Assembly (NCBI GenBank): GCA_964560765.1
Contig: CAZLMG010000008.1
Location: 89,792 to 153,791, forward strand
DNA: 64,000 bases
Reading direction: 5' to 3'
Origin: CAZLMG01 sp964560765
Lineage (GTDB): Bacteria > Bdellovibrionota_B > Oligoflexia > Oligoflexales > CAZLMG01
Of the stretch, positions 25,437 through 33,983 are shown piece after piece. Below the pieces are notes generated by a model. That model saw only the letters and a program-made list of their open reading frames with translations, was not told the DNA's origin and ran no database searches. A program made the position numbers and the translations under genes. Every line of letters starts with the position of its first letter. Positions within the stretch are counted from its first letter, which is position 1.

Positions 25437-26639
25437 TTATTCTTGCGAGCAGGCAATGGCGGTTCGTTCAAATAGGCGCTTCATGTTGTAGGCGCCGTTC
25501 TTGGCAAAATCAGCCTGTAGACTTTCAACAGTGGCCGCATCCGATCGAGTTGGCTCGCGAAGGCATACCGTCTTGAAAACCTTTTTGGTCATGCAGCTCG
25601 CCATGGCATCGGTTTTCGAGATCATCTCACCCCATTCACTGGCACCGTTTCCGGATTCAGCACCTTTCCAGCCGAAGGAAGCATTTTGGCCGTCAACCCA
25701 CAGGTTCAGCCAGCTATCATCGGTAGTGACGTAGCCATCGGGAAACTCGGAGGCGTTTCTCAGATACTTGGCGCGTACACGTGTGGCATCATGGCTGAGC
25801 GCACCGTTGACAAAGTCAAGGTAAGCAAAGGCGCCCGAGAAGCCATCCATGCCGCCATGGCATCCAGCGCAACGATTGCGGAACACCGTGCTATCCCCGC
25901 CCGGGCTGCGCGTCACGTCTTGTCGGACTCGAAAGTCAGGAGTCGTGGTGTCGGAAAACTGTTCAAGGTCGCTACAGAGATAGGACTTCAGGGTAAAACG
26001 AATAATCGCTCGGTTCGTTCCATCCTGAAAAAATGCTTCACCTGCGGCACGACTCGTCAGGACGCCCGCGGCATCCGGAATACCATTCAGCTGTGACTGG
26101 GTCTGGCGGACCAGTGACTCCTTTAGATCAACGCGGTTGCGTTCGAGTGCAGCATAGTGATCGTTGTTGTTTGGTGCATAGGCCGGTACACCATTGGCTG
26201 GGTTAGCCACAACTGAGTCGGACGCTGTGTAAAGAATGTCCGCATGTAGTGCCTGGGTAAACGGCAGATCGTCGCGAACAATGCCGACGATGGTGGCTAC
26301 GTAGTCGTTGAGGGGAACGCGAACGCTTTCATCCTCATTGGTCCAAGGCTTGACGAATGTCGGCAGCGTCAGATTATAGAAGTACGAGGTGGCGGTAGCG
26401 ATCTGGGCAGCTTCAGCGGGCTTTCCAGCTTCAATCAATTGTGTCATCTGATCGAGTATTGGCGCTGTCGGAGGTACTCCTGTCAATCGGTTGTAGATGC
26501 GATAGGCCTGATCACGTGGCCCGGCGTGCGCTGCAATACTTGCAAGCATGCTGATCCCGACGACTGCCAAGCGAGGAGCTTGCGCAATAGTCCTGCTTGG
26601 CAGACGGCGTGACCGTCCGATGATGAAATTCCGTACCAT
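25437..26639 (-). CDS. Exported protein with CAGCH heme-binding motif
   Basis: A 400-residue exported protein. The start at 26639 has a GGGGGG tract upstream and yields a basic N-terminus and a signal peptide ending AHA near residue 39. The N-terminal half is helical (DQAYRIYNRLTGVPP; VPLNDYVATIVGIVRDDLPF), and a CAGCH motif at 257-261 followed by GGMDGFSGAF indicates one covalently bound heme. The sequence also has three further cysteines in the C-terminal third. It is the first gene of the four-gene block down to 21815 and probably donates or accepts electrons there. The family is not one I can name. Confidence 0.7.
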   Translation of the reverse strand: MVRNFIIGRSRRLPSRTIAQAPRLAVVGISMLASIAAHAGPRDQAYRIYNRLTGVPPTAPILDQMTQLIEAGKPAEAAQIATATSYFYNLTLPTFVKPWTNEDESVRVPLNDYVATIVGIVRDDLPFTQALHADILYTASDSVVANPANGVPAYAPNNNDHYAALERNRVDLKESLVRQTQSQLNGIPDAAGVLTSRAAGEAFFQDGTNRAIIRFTLKSYLCSDLEQFSDTTTPDFRVRQDVTRSPGGDSTVFRNRCAGCHGGMDGFSGAFAYLDFVNGALSHDATRVRAKYLRNASEFPDGYVTTDDSWLNLWVDGQNASFGWKGAESGNGASEWGEMISKTDAMASCMTKKVFKTVCLREPTRSDAATVESLQADFAKNGAYNMKRLFERTAIACSQE

Positions 26640-27052
26640 GTGGTTTCCCCCCGGTTTCTCTCGCACAACGTTTGGACGCTCGATTCGGTTTTTAGCGGTG
26701 CTGCAGACGTGGGCTGCGTCGCAAACACCGAGCTATGATCCGGCGGGAACCTCTATGCACCGCGCCAGGACCTGGAGGTTCTTCGGAGGGCGTTGAAGAA
26801 AAATTGGCTGGTTGTGCAAAAAAAGTTGAAAGATCAATAAAGCCAGAAAGTTGCGGATGGCGATTTTGTTCCCAATCGGTTGCGGGAATCGATCCAAAGG
26901 GCCAGGGGAGCTTGATTTGAGACTGGATTGACCAGTAAAATCGAGTCTTTACGCCCATTGGCTGGCTGTGACGAGTGGGGCGGCCTATCATTTCCGGGGT
27001 TTAGCAGCCAGGCGCGGGGCCGCCTGGCTGTCGACGGGGTGGGTGCTCCCGG
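26640..27052. other. 413-base intergenic interval with one strong hairpin
   Basis: No convincing gene is present. It contains a perfect 10-bp inverted repeat at 27005-27014/27021-27030 (CAGCCAGGCG, loop CGGGGC) just after the metalloprotease stop. There is no T-run, so it is at best a weak terminator for the minus-strand gene. The rest should hold the promoter of the operon starting at 26639; I see no clear -35/-10 pair. Confidence 0.4.
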
Positions 27053-30000
27053 TTAGCCTCGGAATACTTCTTTATATAGCTGTCTTAGCTGCAACAGATC
27101 GGACTCAATGCGCACAAGTTCGCGTTGCGTACTTTGTGCATCATTCTCAGCCTCATCCATTTCAGCACCCAGCTGCGAAAACTCCAACAGGAGTTCCCCT
27201 GGCGTTGCTATCGACTTTTCGATCATCTCTTTAGCCTTCTGCAAACGCGCTGCTGCTGCACCGTTTGGATTGGCCGCTAAGTTCTGTTCAATCTGTCCCA
27301 ACCAGTCTTCGAGAATGCGAATCATATTCTGCATTCCTTCGGTTTTATCGGACTCCAGCTCCGCTGCTTGTTCCTGTCCAAGCGCGACTCCTGTCAGTTC
27401 TTTATAGATGGTGGAAAAGTCCTGGAGGAAGCCACTGAAAAGCTGATTGGCCAGTTCTGATTGGCGCTGCTTTCGTTGTGGATCAGCAGAAATAGCAATC
27501 GCTTGGGCCAGCTTCTCCGCCAGACCTGGCGCATCCTTGGCAATTAGGAAGGTAATGCTTCGACCATCTCGGGTCTGTGGAATCACATAGGTTCTGGTGC
27601 CATTCGCCGAACGAAAGCGCAGAGTTGGTGTTCCTTCTGGGATGCTTTGCGCATCAATTCCGTCGATGCGCATATCAAGATAGTCACCGAAAGTTCGATC
27701 CGCAGTACCATCATGCGCTTCCACTGCCAACGCCATCGACATCATCTTTAAAGCCGTATGCGTTGGTGCTTTGACCTCGATGTTCTGCACCAGCAGATCG
27801 GGTGGCAGAGTTTGCGCAACGTCAGATGGCAACGCTAAGAGAGCACCATTCTCTAACTTCAGTGCTGAATAATTGCCTTTCAATGTCTCGCGCATGGCGT
27901 TGCTAAAGATATTCAGCGTGTCGTCGCGGAAAATATCAAAGTAGTTGAAAGTCATGCTAGCACGCTCATAACGTTCGGCTGGATACCCACGTAATGATAA
28001 CGCAATCATGGCGCCGATTTTATCGACGAGTACGCCCCGGCGCATGACTTTCTCACTTGATCCGGTCTGGACAAAGGACGATTGAAGATACTTACCCAAG
28101 CCAAGGCCGACAACAAGAGGTGGATGTTCCAGATTTTCCTCTAGGTTGCTGGATGCAGGAGATTCTACGTAGATACCTAGCTCTTTATCGAATTGGTAAA
28201 CACCTGGCTCGGGAGTCGTTAAGATCTCCTTGAAGAAATCAAGGCCAGTAAGCACCGCATTTTGGAAATCACCACGGCTTTCGGCTCCGGATTGGGCGAA
28301 TGTTCCCGTTAGTATCCGGTAAATAAACTCATCGTACATTTGGCGGATTGGCAGCATGAACCGGCTGATGACAAACGACGATCCACCGGTAAAATTGCGG
28401 CGACCACGGCGGAATGCACCCAGCGTATAGTTGTTCTCGTAGTTGAGGATCATCGACTCGACGATTTCGCTAACGTTCACACCTGAATCAAACCGATTAC
28501 ATGTTGGGTCATCAGATACATGATCGTCTGTGCAAAACTTGTATTGACGCAAACCAAGCTCAGCAACAGCAGCTCGAATGGCAGCATCACGTGTGCGCGC
28601 GGGTTCGGCCCGCACTTTTAGTGATACCAGTTCATCGAGCTCCTTTCGCGGGACATCGACTGTTCGAATCGCTCCCGCTTGCCGTGAAGCCGCCAGATCG
28701 ATTTTCTCAAGCAATCCAGCATAGCCGAACTTGATAGCAGCAACATCGTACGAGCCAGCGCGACGATGCAGTGCCTCAAACATGTCCGTGTAGTCCATGA
28801 TACTGGACGACTTGTACAGTTCGAGGTGATTATCTGGACCCTCTGGACTTTCTGTCGCCGTAGGATCGCGTAACTTACGCTTCAGTTCAAAGTATTCTGG
28901 GTGAAAGTTGACTTCGTCGTAAGATCCGTGGAAGTTGTGGCGCAGGCCAAAGTTGTGGCCTAACTCATGCAACAGCGTAGTGTAAACCGTCGCGGATTCT
29001 ACCTTTGCCATCAATTCTTCGCGCGACAGATCCTTGTTCATTGCCACAAACTTGCTGGCACTGACCATATGTTCTTCAGGGCGGAATAGGCAGCCATGAT
29101 TTTGGTCCATGCTGTTCAGAGCGTGTCGATCAAGGCCATTCCTGTCTTTTTGCAGGGCCTGGCGCATTCCTTGAATATCGCCATTCGACTCAAACATGCC
29201 GCGCAGTGATCCTTTGGCAATCACTTCCAGATTGCGATTGAGGCGATCGAGCCCGTTGCCTGTAAAGACCGTCGTGGCGATGGCGGACTTCAATTGCTCC
29301 TGACTCACACGGGCGATGGTCGCATGCTGGCGTGGGCTGATGGCACTTGTCGCAGCGGGAGGCGTTCCTGCGCGGACAGTTTCTTGGCGACTCTCGGCGG
29401 CAAAGTCGTCGATTGTTTTTACGCCCGTTGCCAAGTCATGATAGTCGCCCGAGACATCGCGCGACCAGCGTATGGCGTCGCCGTATAGGTAGGTTTTTCC
29501 CGCAAGAACCTCTCCGGTTTCCGGATCAGCAATGGTTGGGCCATATCCTAATGGGGCGCCCAGGTTTCGTTCATCAATATAAGCGATCATGTTGACGAGT
29601 GGATCGCTATAGTGCTGGCCTTCGTTGTCTTTTAACACGACGACATTATCGCGGCCCGTTGCAGCTTTGAAGGCGTCGTTCCAAGAAGTGATAACTTGAG
29701 CTGCTTCGTCCTTGTAGGATTCAGGGAATCCGGCGCTCAAATAGAAGACGATTTGCTTGCCATTGCTGATGTCGTAGCGGCGCGCAAAATGCTTGATTGT
29801 GTCGTCAGTGGCGTTACCACTGGCATTTAGACCAGCCCGTGTCGTGCGGAAGTAGCCGAATTTTTGAAAGTCGTAATCATCATATTCTTGTGCTTGGTAG
29901 TCGCTAGGAGCCAAGCGGACGAAGCTGTGCCGGATGCGAACCGAAACGGGCTCCAGTTGTGTTTCACCAGCGCCGAGATTGCCGGCGCTATAGTTCGGGA

Positions 30001-31630
30001 CTAACACCTCTTCGGTTGTCCAAGTGACTTCGGACTCCAGAACTTTGACGTCGTCAATCAGTACACTTTCAGAAACCAAGTAGTCCCGCGAGACCAGGTT
30101 ATTGATTCCAAGAAAGTGATTGAAGTAGCTATTGATTTCATTTCGGCCCAGAGCTGGCCGTACCTGTTTACGTTGCGCCCACGGGTCATCGCGCAACTCG
30201 GTGATGACATTCGTCGGGTCGCCGAGCCCGTTTTTGGCACGCCCAACCGTGAAATGATCGGCGCTGTATCGCAATACAGGTGTTGGCGAAGAGTTGTTAA
30301 GAGTTTCGCGCGCCTTGTAGGCGATCATCTTATTTTCGGTGAACGAAAACTTCAGGCGATCATCCAGAGTCAGTAGTAGCCCGTTAAAAAATTCGCTATT
30401 TTCGCTGTGCGAAGCCACGACTGTCGCCACGTAAATAAATTCACCGGTGGTAAAGAAGGCGCGATCTAGTGATGTCGATTGAACTTTCTGTTCAGCAACC
30501 TGGGGCGCATTCGTAGCAAATTCAATAAAGGCTCGCTGATCCCAGGTGTTTCGATTAGTTGAAGAAGCCTTTACCGAGCCCTGGCTGCCAGATAACGATT
30601 CGATGTCCAAATGACGGACAATGGGATACGTCATTAAGAGATTGCCATCTTCCTCGCAGCTGGTGCGGCAGACGCTCAGCACAGTCTGGGTTGCGATCAA
30701 ACAAATCTTCTCATTGGCACCAACGCTGATGCGCTTAGACTTCAAATCGTCCAAAATCTCTTGCGCGGGGAAATCTGTCATCAGGTTGCATCCCAGCCCA
30801 TCCTTGCTGAGTACCTTTTGGGTGCTATCAACCAAGGTTGCAAGTTCGCTGCGAATCTCTACGTAGCGGCGGGTGTCCCAAGTGCGTTCGCTCTGGTCGC
30901 GCTTAAATTTCGCAGTAAGCTCATCGGAGTCACTTTTTTCTCGCACGAGATCAAAGTACTGAACGCTGAGCCTGAGCAGCGAAACAGGATTTTTCGTCTG
31001 CTGCATGTTGACCAATTCGAGAGTTGTCTTGCTCAGTCGAATCTGAATGAGCGTTCCGCGCTGAAGATTGAACTTTGTAGCGAGCTCTAGCGCGACGCGA
31101 TCATCAATGCCCGGAATGCGTTCGTCGAGGAAACGGTAAGATTTACCGTCAATAGCCTTTGCTTCGTAGAGGTTCTTAACAATATCCTCGCTGGGCTTGA
31201 TGCGCTTCACATCTGCCGCATCAACTTCGATATAAGCTCGATCAGCCCAATTGAGATTCTTGCTTTTGCCCTTCACCAGATACTGAGTTTTTTGTCCGTC
31301 TTTGGTCTGGTCACGTTCCAGGTCATAGTGGCCCTTAACAGGAAACTGCAGCACGGGCTTATCTTCTTCGCCGTCCTTGCTCCAGACAGTCAGGAGGGTT
31401 TCACCGATGGTGAACTTCACCAGGCGTAGGCCATCTCCGCGTGCAGGCGCCAAGATTTTTTCCAACTTTCTGATCGCGACGGAGGTGTCGTACATCTGGC
31501 TGGTCAACTCTTGCTTGGCGTAGAGATCGTCCATTTCGCCGGCTGCGACCTGAACATCAGGTTCGCGGGCGCAAGCGGCGCTGACGAAAGTAAAACCGAC
31601 AAGTGCGAGTAGAAGGAGGCTATGGCGCAT
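27053..31630 (-). CDS. Giant zinc metalloprotease lipoprotein (metzincin type)
   Basis: A 1525-residue exported protein. The signal peptide ends in a lipobox (SAAC, cysteine 20). A complete metzincin zinc site, HELGHNFGLRH, lies at 888-898, followed by SSIMDYTDMF, a good Met-turn. The N-terminal 600 residues contain repeated beta-rich segments with recurring phrases such as VLQFPVKGHYDLE, VSLLRLSVQYFDLV and LLMTYPIVRHLDIE, suggesting three or more related subdomains. The C-terminal 300 residues are helical, with a probable coiled coil at the very end (AENDAQSTQRELVRIESDLLQL). It has a GGAG before the ATG and lies 18 bases from the beta-barrel gene upstream. Likely a surface or periplasmic protease; the target is unknown. 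Confidence 0.85.
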   Translation of the reverse strand: MRHSLLLLALVGFTFVSAACAREPDVQVAAGEMDDLYAKQELTSQMYDTSVAIRKLEKILAPARGDGLRLVKFTIGETLLTVWSKDGEEDKPVLQFPVKGHYDLERDQTKDGQKTQYLVKGKSKNLNWADRAYIEVDAADVKRIKPSEDIVKNLYEAKAIDGKSYRFLDERIPGIDDRVALELATKFNLQRGTLIQIRLSKTTLELVNMQQTKNPVSLLRLSVQYFDLVREKSDSDELTAKFKRDQSERTWDTRRYVEIRSELATLVDSTQKVLSKDGLGCNLMTDFPAQEILDDLKSKRISVGANEKICLIATQTVLSVCRTSCEEDGNLLMTYPIVRHLDIESLSGSQGSVKASSTNRNTWDQRAFIEFATNAPQVAEQKVQSTSLDRAFFTTGEFIYVATVVASHSENSEFFNGLLLTLDDRLKFSFTENKMIAYKARETLNNSSPTPVLRYSADHFTVGRAKNGLGDPTNVITELRDDPWAQRKQVRPALGRNEINSYFNHFLGINNLVSRDYLVSESVLIDDVKVLESEVTWTTEEVLVPNYSAGNLGAGETQLEPVSVRIRHSFVRLAPSDYQAQEYDDYDFQKFGYFRTTRAGLNASGNATDDTIKHFARRYDISNGKQIVFYLSAGFPESYKDEAAQVITSWNDAFKAATGRDNVVVLKDNEGQHYSDPLVNMIAYIDERNLGAPLGYGPTIADPETGEVLAGKTYLYGDAIRWSRDVSGDYHDLATGVKTIDDFAAESRQETVRAGTPPAATSAISPRQHATIARVSQEQLKSAIATTVFTGNGLDRLNRNLEVIAKGSLRGMFESNGDIQGMRQALQKDRNGLDRHALNSMDQNHGCLFRPEEHMVSASKFVAMNKDLSREELMAKVESATVYTTLLHELGHNFGLRHNFHGSYDEVNFHPEYFELKRKLRDPTATESPEGPDNHLELYKSSSIMDYTDMFEALHRRAGSYDVAAIKFGYAGLLEKIDLAASRQAGAIRTVDVPRKELDELVSLKVRAEPARTRDAAIRAAVAELGLRQYKFCTDDHVSDDPTCNRFDSGVNVSEIVESMILNYENNYTLGAFRRGRRNFTGGSSFVISRFMLPIRQMYDEFIYRILTGTFAQSGAESRGDFQNAVLTGLDFFKEILTTPEPGVYQFDKELGIYVESPASSNLEENLEHPPLVVGLGLGKYLQSSFVQTGSSEKVMRRGVLVDKIGAMIALSLRGYPAERYERASMTFNYFDIFRDDTLNIFSNAMRETLKGNYSALKLENGALLALPSDVAQTLPPDLLVQNIEVKAPTHTALKMMSMALAVEAHDGTADRTFGDYLDMRIDGIDAQSIPEGTPTLRFRSANGTRTYVIPQTRDGRSITFLIAKDAPGLAEKLAQAIAISADPQRKQRQSELANQLFSGFLQDFSTIYKELTGVALGQEQAAELESDKTEGMQNMIRILEDWLGQIEQNLAANPNGAAAARLQKAKEMIEKSIATPGELLLEFSQLGAEMDEAENDAQSTQRELVRIESDLLQLRQLYKEVFRG

Positions 31631-31648
31631 CGGAACATCTCCTGGGGG

Positions 31649-32458
31649 TTAAAGGCTGTAATCAGCCCGCACGTACAGTTGGGAAAAGTCGTTCTTGTAT
31701 ATATAAACCGGCCGCCGCTTACCGTCGGCGAGCTGGGAGTCAGAGGTGATCAAGCCAAGGCCCAAGCTCCAACGTCCGGCTAATCGACCGGCTATTTCTA
31801 AGTTCGTGCTGTAAAAAAAGCGGTTGGCGCCATGGAAATATTGGCGCTCGATAGTCGTGTAAGATGCAGTCAGCGATGCAGGGGCTTTGGGAAAAAGGGT
31901 AAGCGCTGCCGCCAAGGTGCCTTGTAACGGAGAATTACTTCGTCCAGCTGGGTCGCGGGTGAGTTCAAAAGCGGTGTAACGCAGCGATGGACTCACTCTT
32001 GCGCCAAGCCAGCGGCTCTGCCGACCGATACTGGCGCTCAGACCCGCGGCGGCTTGAGACGTGCGATACAAGCTAAGTTCGGAAAGCATGACGGGAACGA
32101 TACTGGCCCCACCCGTGAAACTCCAACCAGCGACGGAAGCTAAAGCGATGGGGCGAAGACTAAGGCTGATGGACGGGTCCTGGACATCGACGACTCGCCG
32201 GAACGGCTCGACAACATCCTCGGACTGTTGAACCGCGCCCGACGCGCCCAAGGTAAGGCTCGGAGACAGGGTTGCCGATACTCCAAACTGGGCTGCAGCA
32301 TACCGTCCTGAGTCCTGGTAATACACCGGCTTAACGCCCGTCTCTAAGCCAAGGCTGGATTGGATTTCAGGTCGCGCCGCAGCCACGGCAGCATGTCCCA
32401 GCAGGGCCGCAGCCCACATGGCAAAAAGGGCCACATTCATGTTTGTAATACAAACCAT
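31649..32458 (-). CDS. Probable outer-membrane beta-barrel protein
   Basis: A 269-residue exported protein with a signal peptide (cleavage near AAVAAARPE) and a body of alternating hydrophobic and polar strands (AAQFGVSATLSPSLTLGASG; LGARVSPSLRYTAFEL; YSTNLEIAGRLAGRWSLGLGL) that ends in aromatic-hydrophobic YVRADYSL. The terminal residue is Leu rather than the more usual Phe. Strand count suggests a 10- to 12-stranded barrel. The ATG at 32458 has AGAGGA upstream. It is directly followed by the metalloprotease gene, so the barrel may be its partner at the outer membrane. No family name can be assigned. Confidence 0.65.
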   Translation of the reverse strand: MVCITNMNVALFAMWAAALLGHAAVAAARPEIQSSLGLETGVKPVYYQDSGRYAAAQFGVSATLSPSLTLGASGAVQQSEDVVEPFRRVVDVQDPSISLSLRPIALASVAGWSFTGGASIVPVMLSELSLYRTSQAAAGLSASIGRQSRWLGARVSPSLRYTAFELTRDPAGRSNSPLQGTLAAALTLFPKAPASLTASYTTIERQYFHGANRFFYSTNLEIAGRLAGRWSLGLGLITSDSQLADGKRRPVYIYKNDFSQLYVRADYSL

Positions 32459-32602
32459 GAAATCCTCTGATGTTTTTTGAAATTCGTCTTGATATCAGCG
32501 GGGAGGGTAAGAGAATCCGCATCAGCCAGTTTGACCTATTATAAGATTCTTTAAAATATATCAAGCGTTATTTGATGTTTTGCCAAATAAGTGGTGGGCA
32601 AA

Positions 32603-32642
32603 GAAAAACCGGTACCGGCCCGTAAAGGCCGAAAGTACCGGT
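32603..32642 (-). terminator. Intrinsic terminator of rpsU
   Basis: On the minus strand an ACCGGTAC/GTACCGGT stem with an inner GGCC/GGCC pair is followed by TTTTTC, directly after the S21 gene. A classical Rho-independent terminator. Confidence 0.85.
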
Positions 32643-32662
32643 AAGGTCTACAACGGAAAAGT

Positions 32663-32863
32663 TTACGGAGTTCCGAACTTTCGCAACTGCTTCACGCGAC
32701 GCTTACGTGCCGCAATCGACTTCTTCTTGAGGCGCACGGAGGGCTTTTCGTAGTGCTGACGCTTCTTCAGTTCACTGAGAACGCCGGCTTTTTCTACTTG
32801 CTTCTTAAATCCCTTAAGGACTCGATCGATGTGTTCGTTGTCGCGGACGCGGTAACCTGGCAT
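32663..32863 (-). CDS. rpsU: 30S ribosomal protein S21
   Basis: A 66-residue basic protein, the usual S21 size. It starts MPGYRVRDNEHIDRVLKGFKK and contains the SELKKRQHYEKPSVRLKKK core and an Arg/Lys-rich tail. S21 joins the small subunit late and helps mRNA recruitment near the anti-Shine-Dalgarno. The ATG at 32863 with GAAGG nine bases upstream is preferred to a TTG at 32872. It has its own terminator and is divergent from the NYN gene, so it is monocistronic rather than in the dnaG-rpoD operon typical of enterics. Confidence 0.95.
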   Translation of the reverse strand: MPGYRVRDNEHIDRVLKGFKKQVEKAGVLSELKKRQHYEKPSVRLKKKSIAARKRRVKQLRKFGTP

Positions 32864-32938
32864 AGACTTCAACCTTCAATAATGAGACTCGTATTCAAGT
32901 CATAAGCTTCATGACGAGCAATTATGATACATGAATAA

Positions 32939-32952
32939 TACCGGAAACGGTA
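32939..32952. promoter_or_regulatory. Small inverted repeat in the rpsU/NYN divergent promoter region
   Basis: TACCG-GAAA-CGGTA is a perfect 5-bp inverted repeat in the 118-base divergent interval, about 30 bases before the NYN start. It could be an operator or an RNA hairpin with a GNRA loop; the arms are short. Confidence 0.3.
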
Positions 32953-32981
32953 GTTCAATATGAGAATCCCGGGAAGGAAAC

Positions 32982-33932
32982 ATGACTAGAGAGTTGGACG
33001 CGAACATCGCTGTTTTTTGTGATTTTGAGAACATCGCCATCGGCGCCAGGGAGGCAAAACTCCCCGATTTCGATATGGGACCAGTTTTAGAGAGGCTGCT
33101 GGACAAGGGAAATGTCGTAGTTAAGAAGGCTTACGCCGATTGGGACCGCTATAAAGGTTACAAAAAGCCCCTGCATGAGCATGCCTTTGAGTTAATCGAG
33201 GTCCCACACGTTTCCTACTCTGGCAAGAATTCTGCGGATATTCGCCTGGTCGTCGACGTCATGGATCTTTGTCATACCAAGGGCCACATCGACACCTTTG
33301 TTATCATGTCGGGCGACAGTGACTTTTCGCCTTTGGTTTCGAAGCTGAAGGAAAACAACAAGACGGTCATTGGCATCGGAGTCAAGCAAAGTAGCAGCAA
33401 TCTTCTCATCGAGAACTGCGATGAGTATGTTTACTACAATGACTTGATGCAGCGTCGTCATTCATCTGGACGTCGTGCCGAGCCGATTGAAAAGCAGGCC
33501 AAGAAACCAGAGCCGAAGCCTGCTGGCGTCAAGCCTGCCGTAGCTGGAAGCTCAGCGGTTACCTCGACCAAAGACGGAGCCGCGACGACGGCCCCGACAG
33601 GGCCGGCTCCTGTAGCAGCGGTGGAAAAGCCGCGTACGAGCAAGCCCGTTACTGCCAAGAATGAAGAGGGCGTCAATATCGTCATGGAGGTCATTGAATC
33701 ACTCTTTGCTGAGAGGGACGATATTCTTTGGGCATCTATGGTGCGCCGAGCACTGAAGCGACGTCGGCCGAACTTCACCGAGTCCGAATATGGATATAGG
33801 TACTTTCACGAGATTTTGCGTGATGCCGCCGAGCGCGGTTACATCACTTTAAATCGCGACCCAAAGACCGGTGGTTTGCAGATTTTGGGCATGGGGCCGA
33901 ATTGGTTGTCGGATGCGGAAAACGGCGCCTAG
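32982..33932 (+). CDS. NYN-domain (LabA/MARF1-like) protein with C-terminal OST-HTH-like domain
   Basis: A 316-residue protein. Residues 8-150 form a NYN/PIN-like nuclease domain with the acidic set expected for metal binding: FCDFENI, NSADIRLVVDVMD and IMSGDSDFSPLVSKLK. A Pro/Ala/Lys-rich linker (160-225) follows, then a C-terminal domain of about 75 residues (ILWASMVRRALKRRRPNF, YFHEILRDAAERGYITL) resembling the OST-HTH/LOTUS RNA-binding fold. Such proteins are thought to act on RNA; bacterial targets are poorly known. AAGGAAA precedes the ATG. Its neighbour S21 is divergent. The stop codon lies in the loop of the terminator. Confidence 0.85.
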   Translation: MTRELDANIAVFCDFENIAIGAREAKLPDFDMGPVLERLLDKGNVVVKKAYADWDRYKGYKKPLHEHAFELIEVPHVSYSGKNSADIRLVVDVMDLCHTKGHIDTFVIMSGDSDFSPLVSKLKENNKTVIGIGVKQSSSNLLIENCDEYVYYNDLMQRRHSSGRRAEPIEKQAKKPEPKPAGVKPAVAGSSAVTSTKDGAATTAPTGPAPVAAVEKPRTSKPVTAKNEEGVNIVMEVIESLFAERDDILWASMVRRALKRRRPNFTESEYGYRYFHEILRDAAERGYITLNRDPKTGGLQILGMGPNWLSDAENGA

Positions 33933-33946
33933 AGGCGCCGTTTCTC
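33920..33946 (+). terminator. Intrinsic terminator overlapping the NYN gene stop
   Basis: AACGGCGCC (33921-33929) pairs with GGCGCCGTT (33934-33942), four-base loop TAGA, then TCTCTT. The TAG stop of the upstream gene is in the loop, so terminating ribosomes would cover the stem. The T-run is imperfect. Confidence 0.65.
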
Positions 33947-33983
33947 TTATCGAATTCACGAGCACGGACTGGGCAACCAGTCC

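Noticed and set aside
26735..26920. Short open frame in the 413-base interval
   Set aside because: No ribosome-binding site and no recognisable content; the interval is better read as the regulatory region of the operon starting at 26639.
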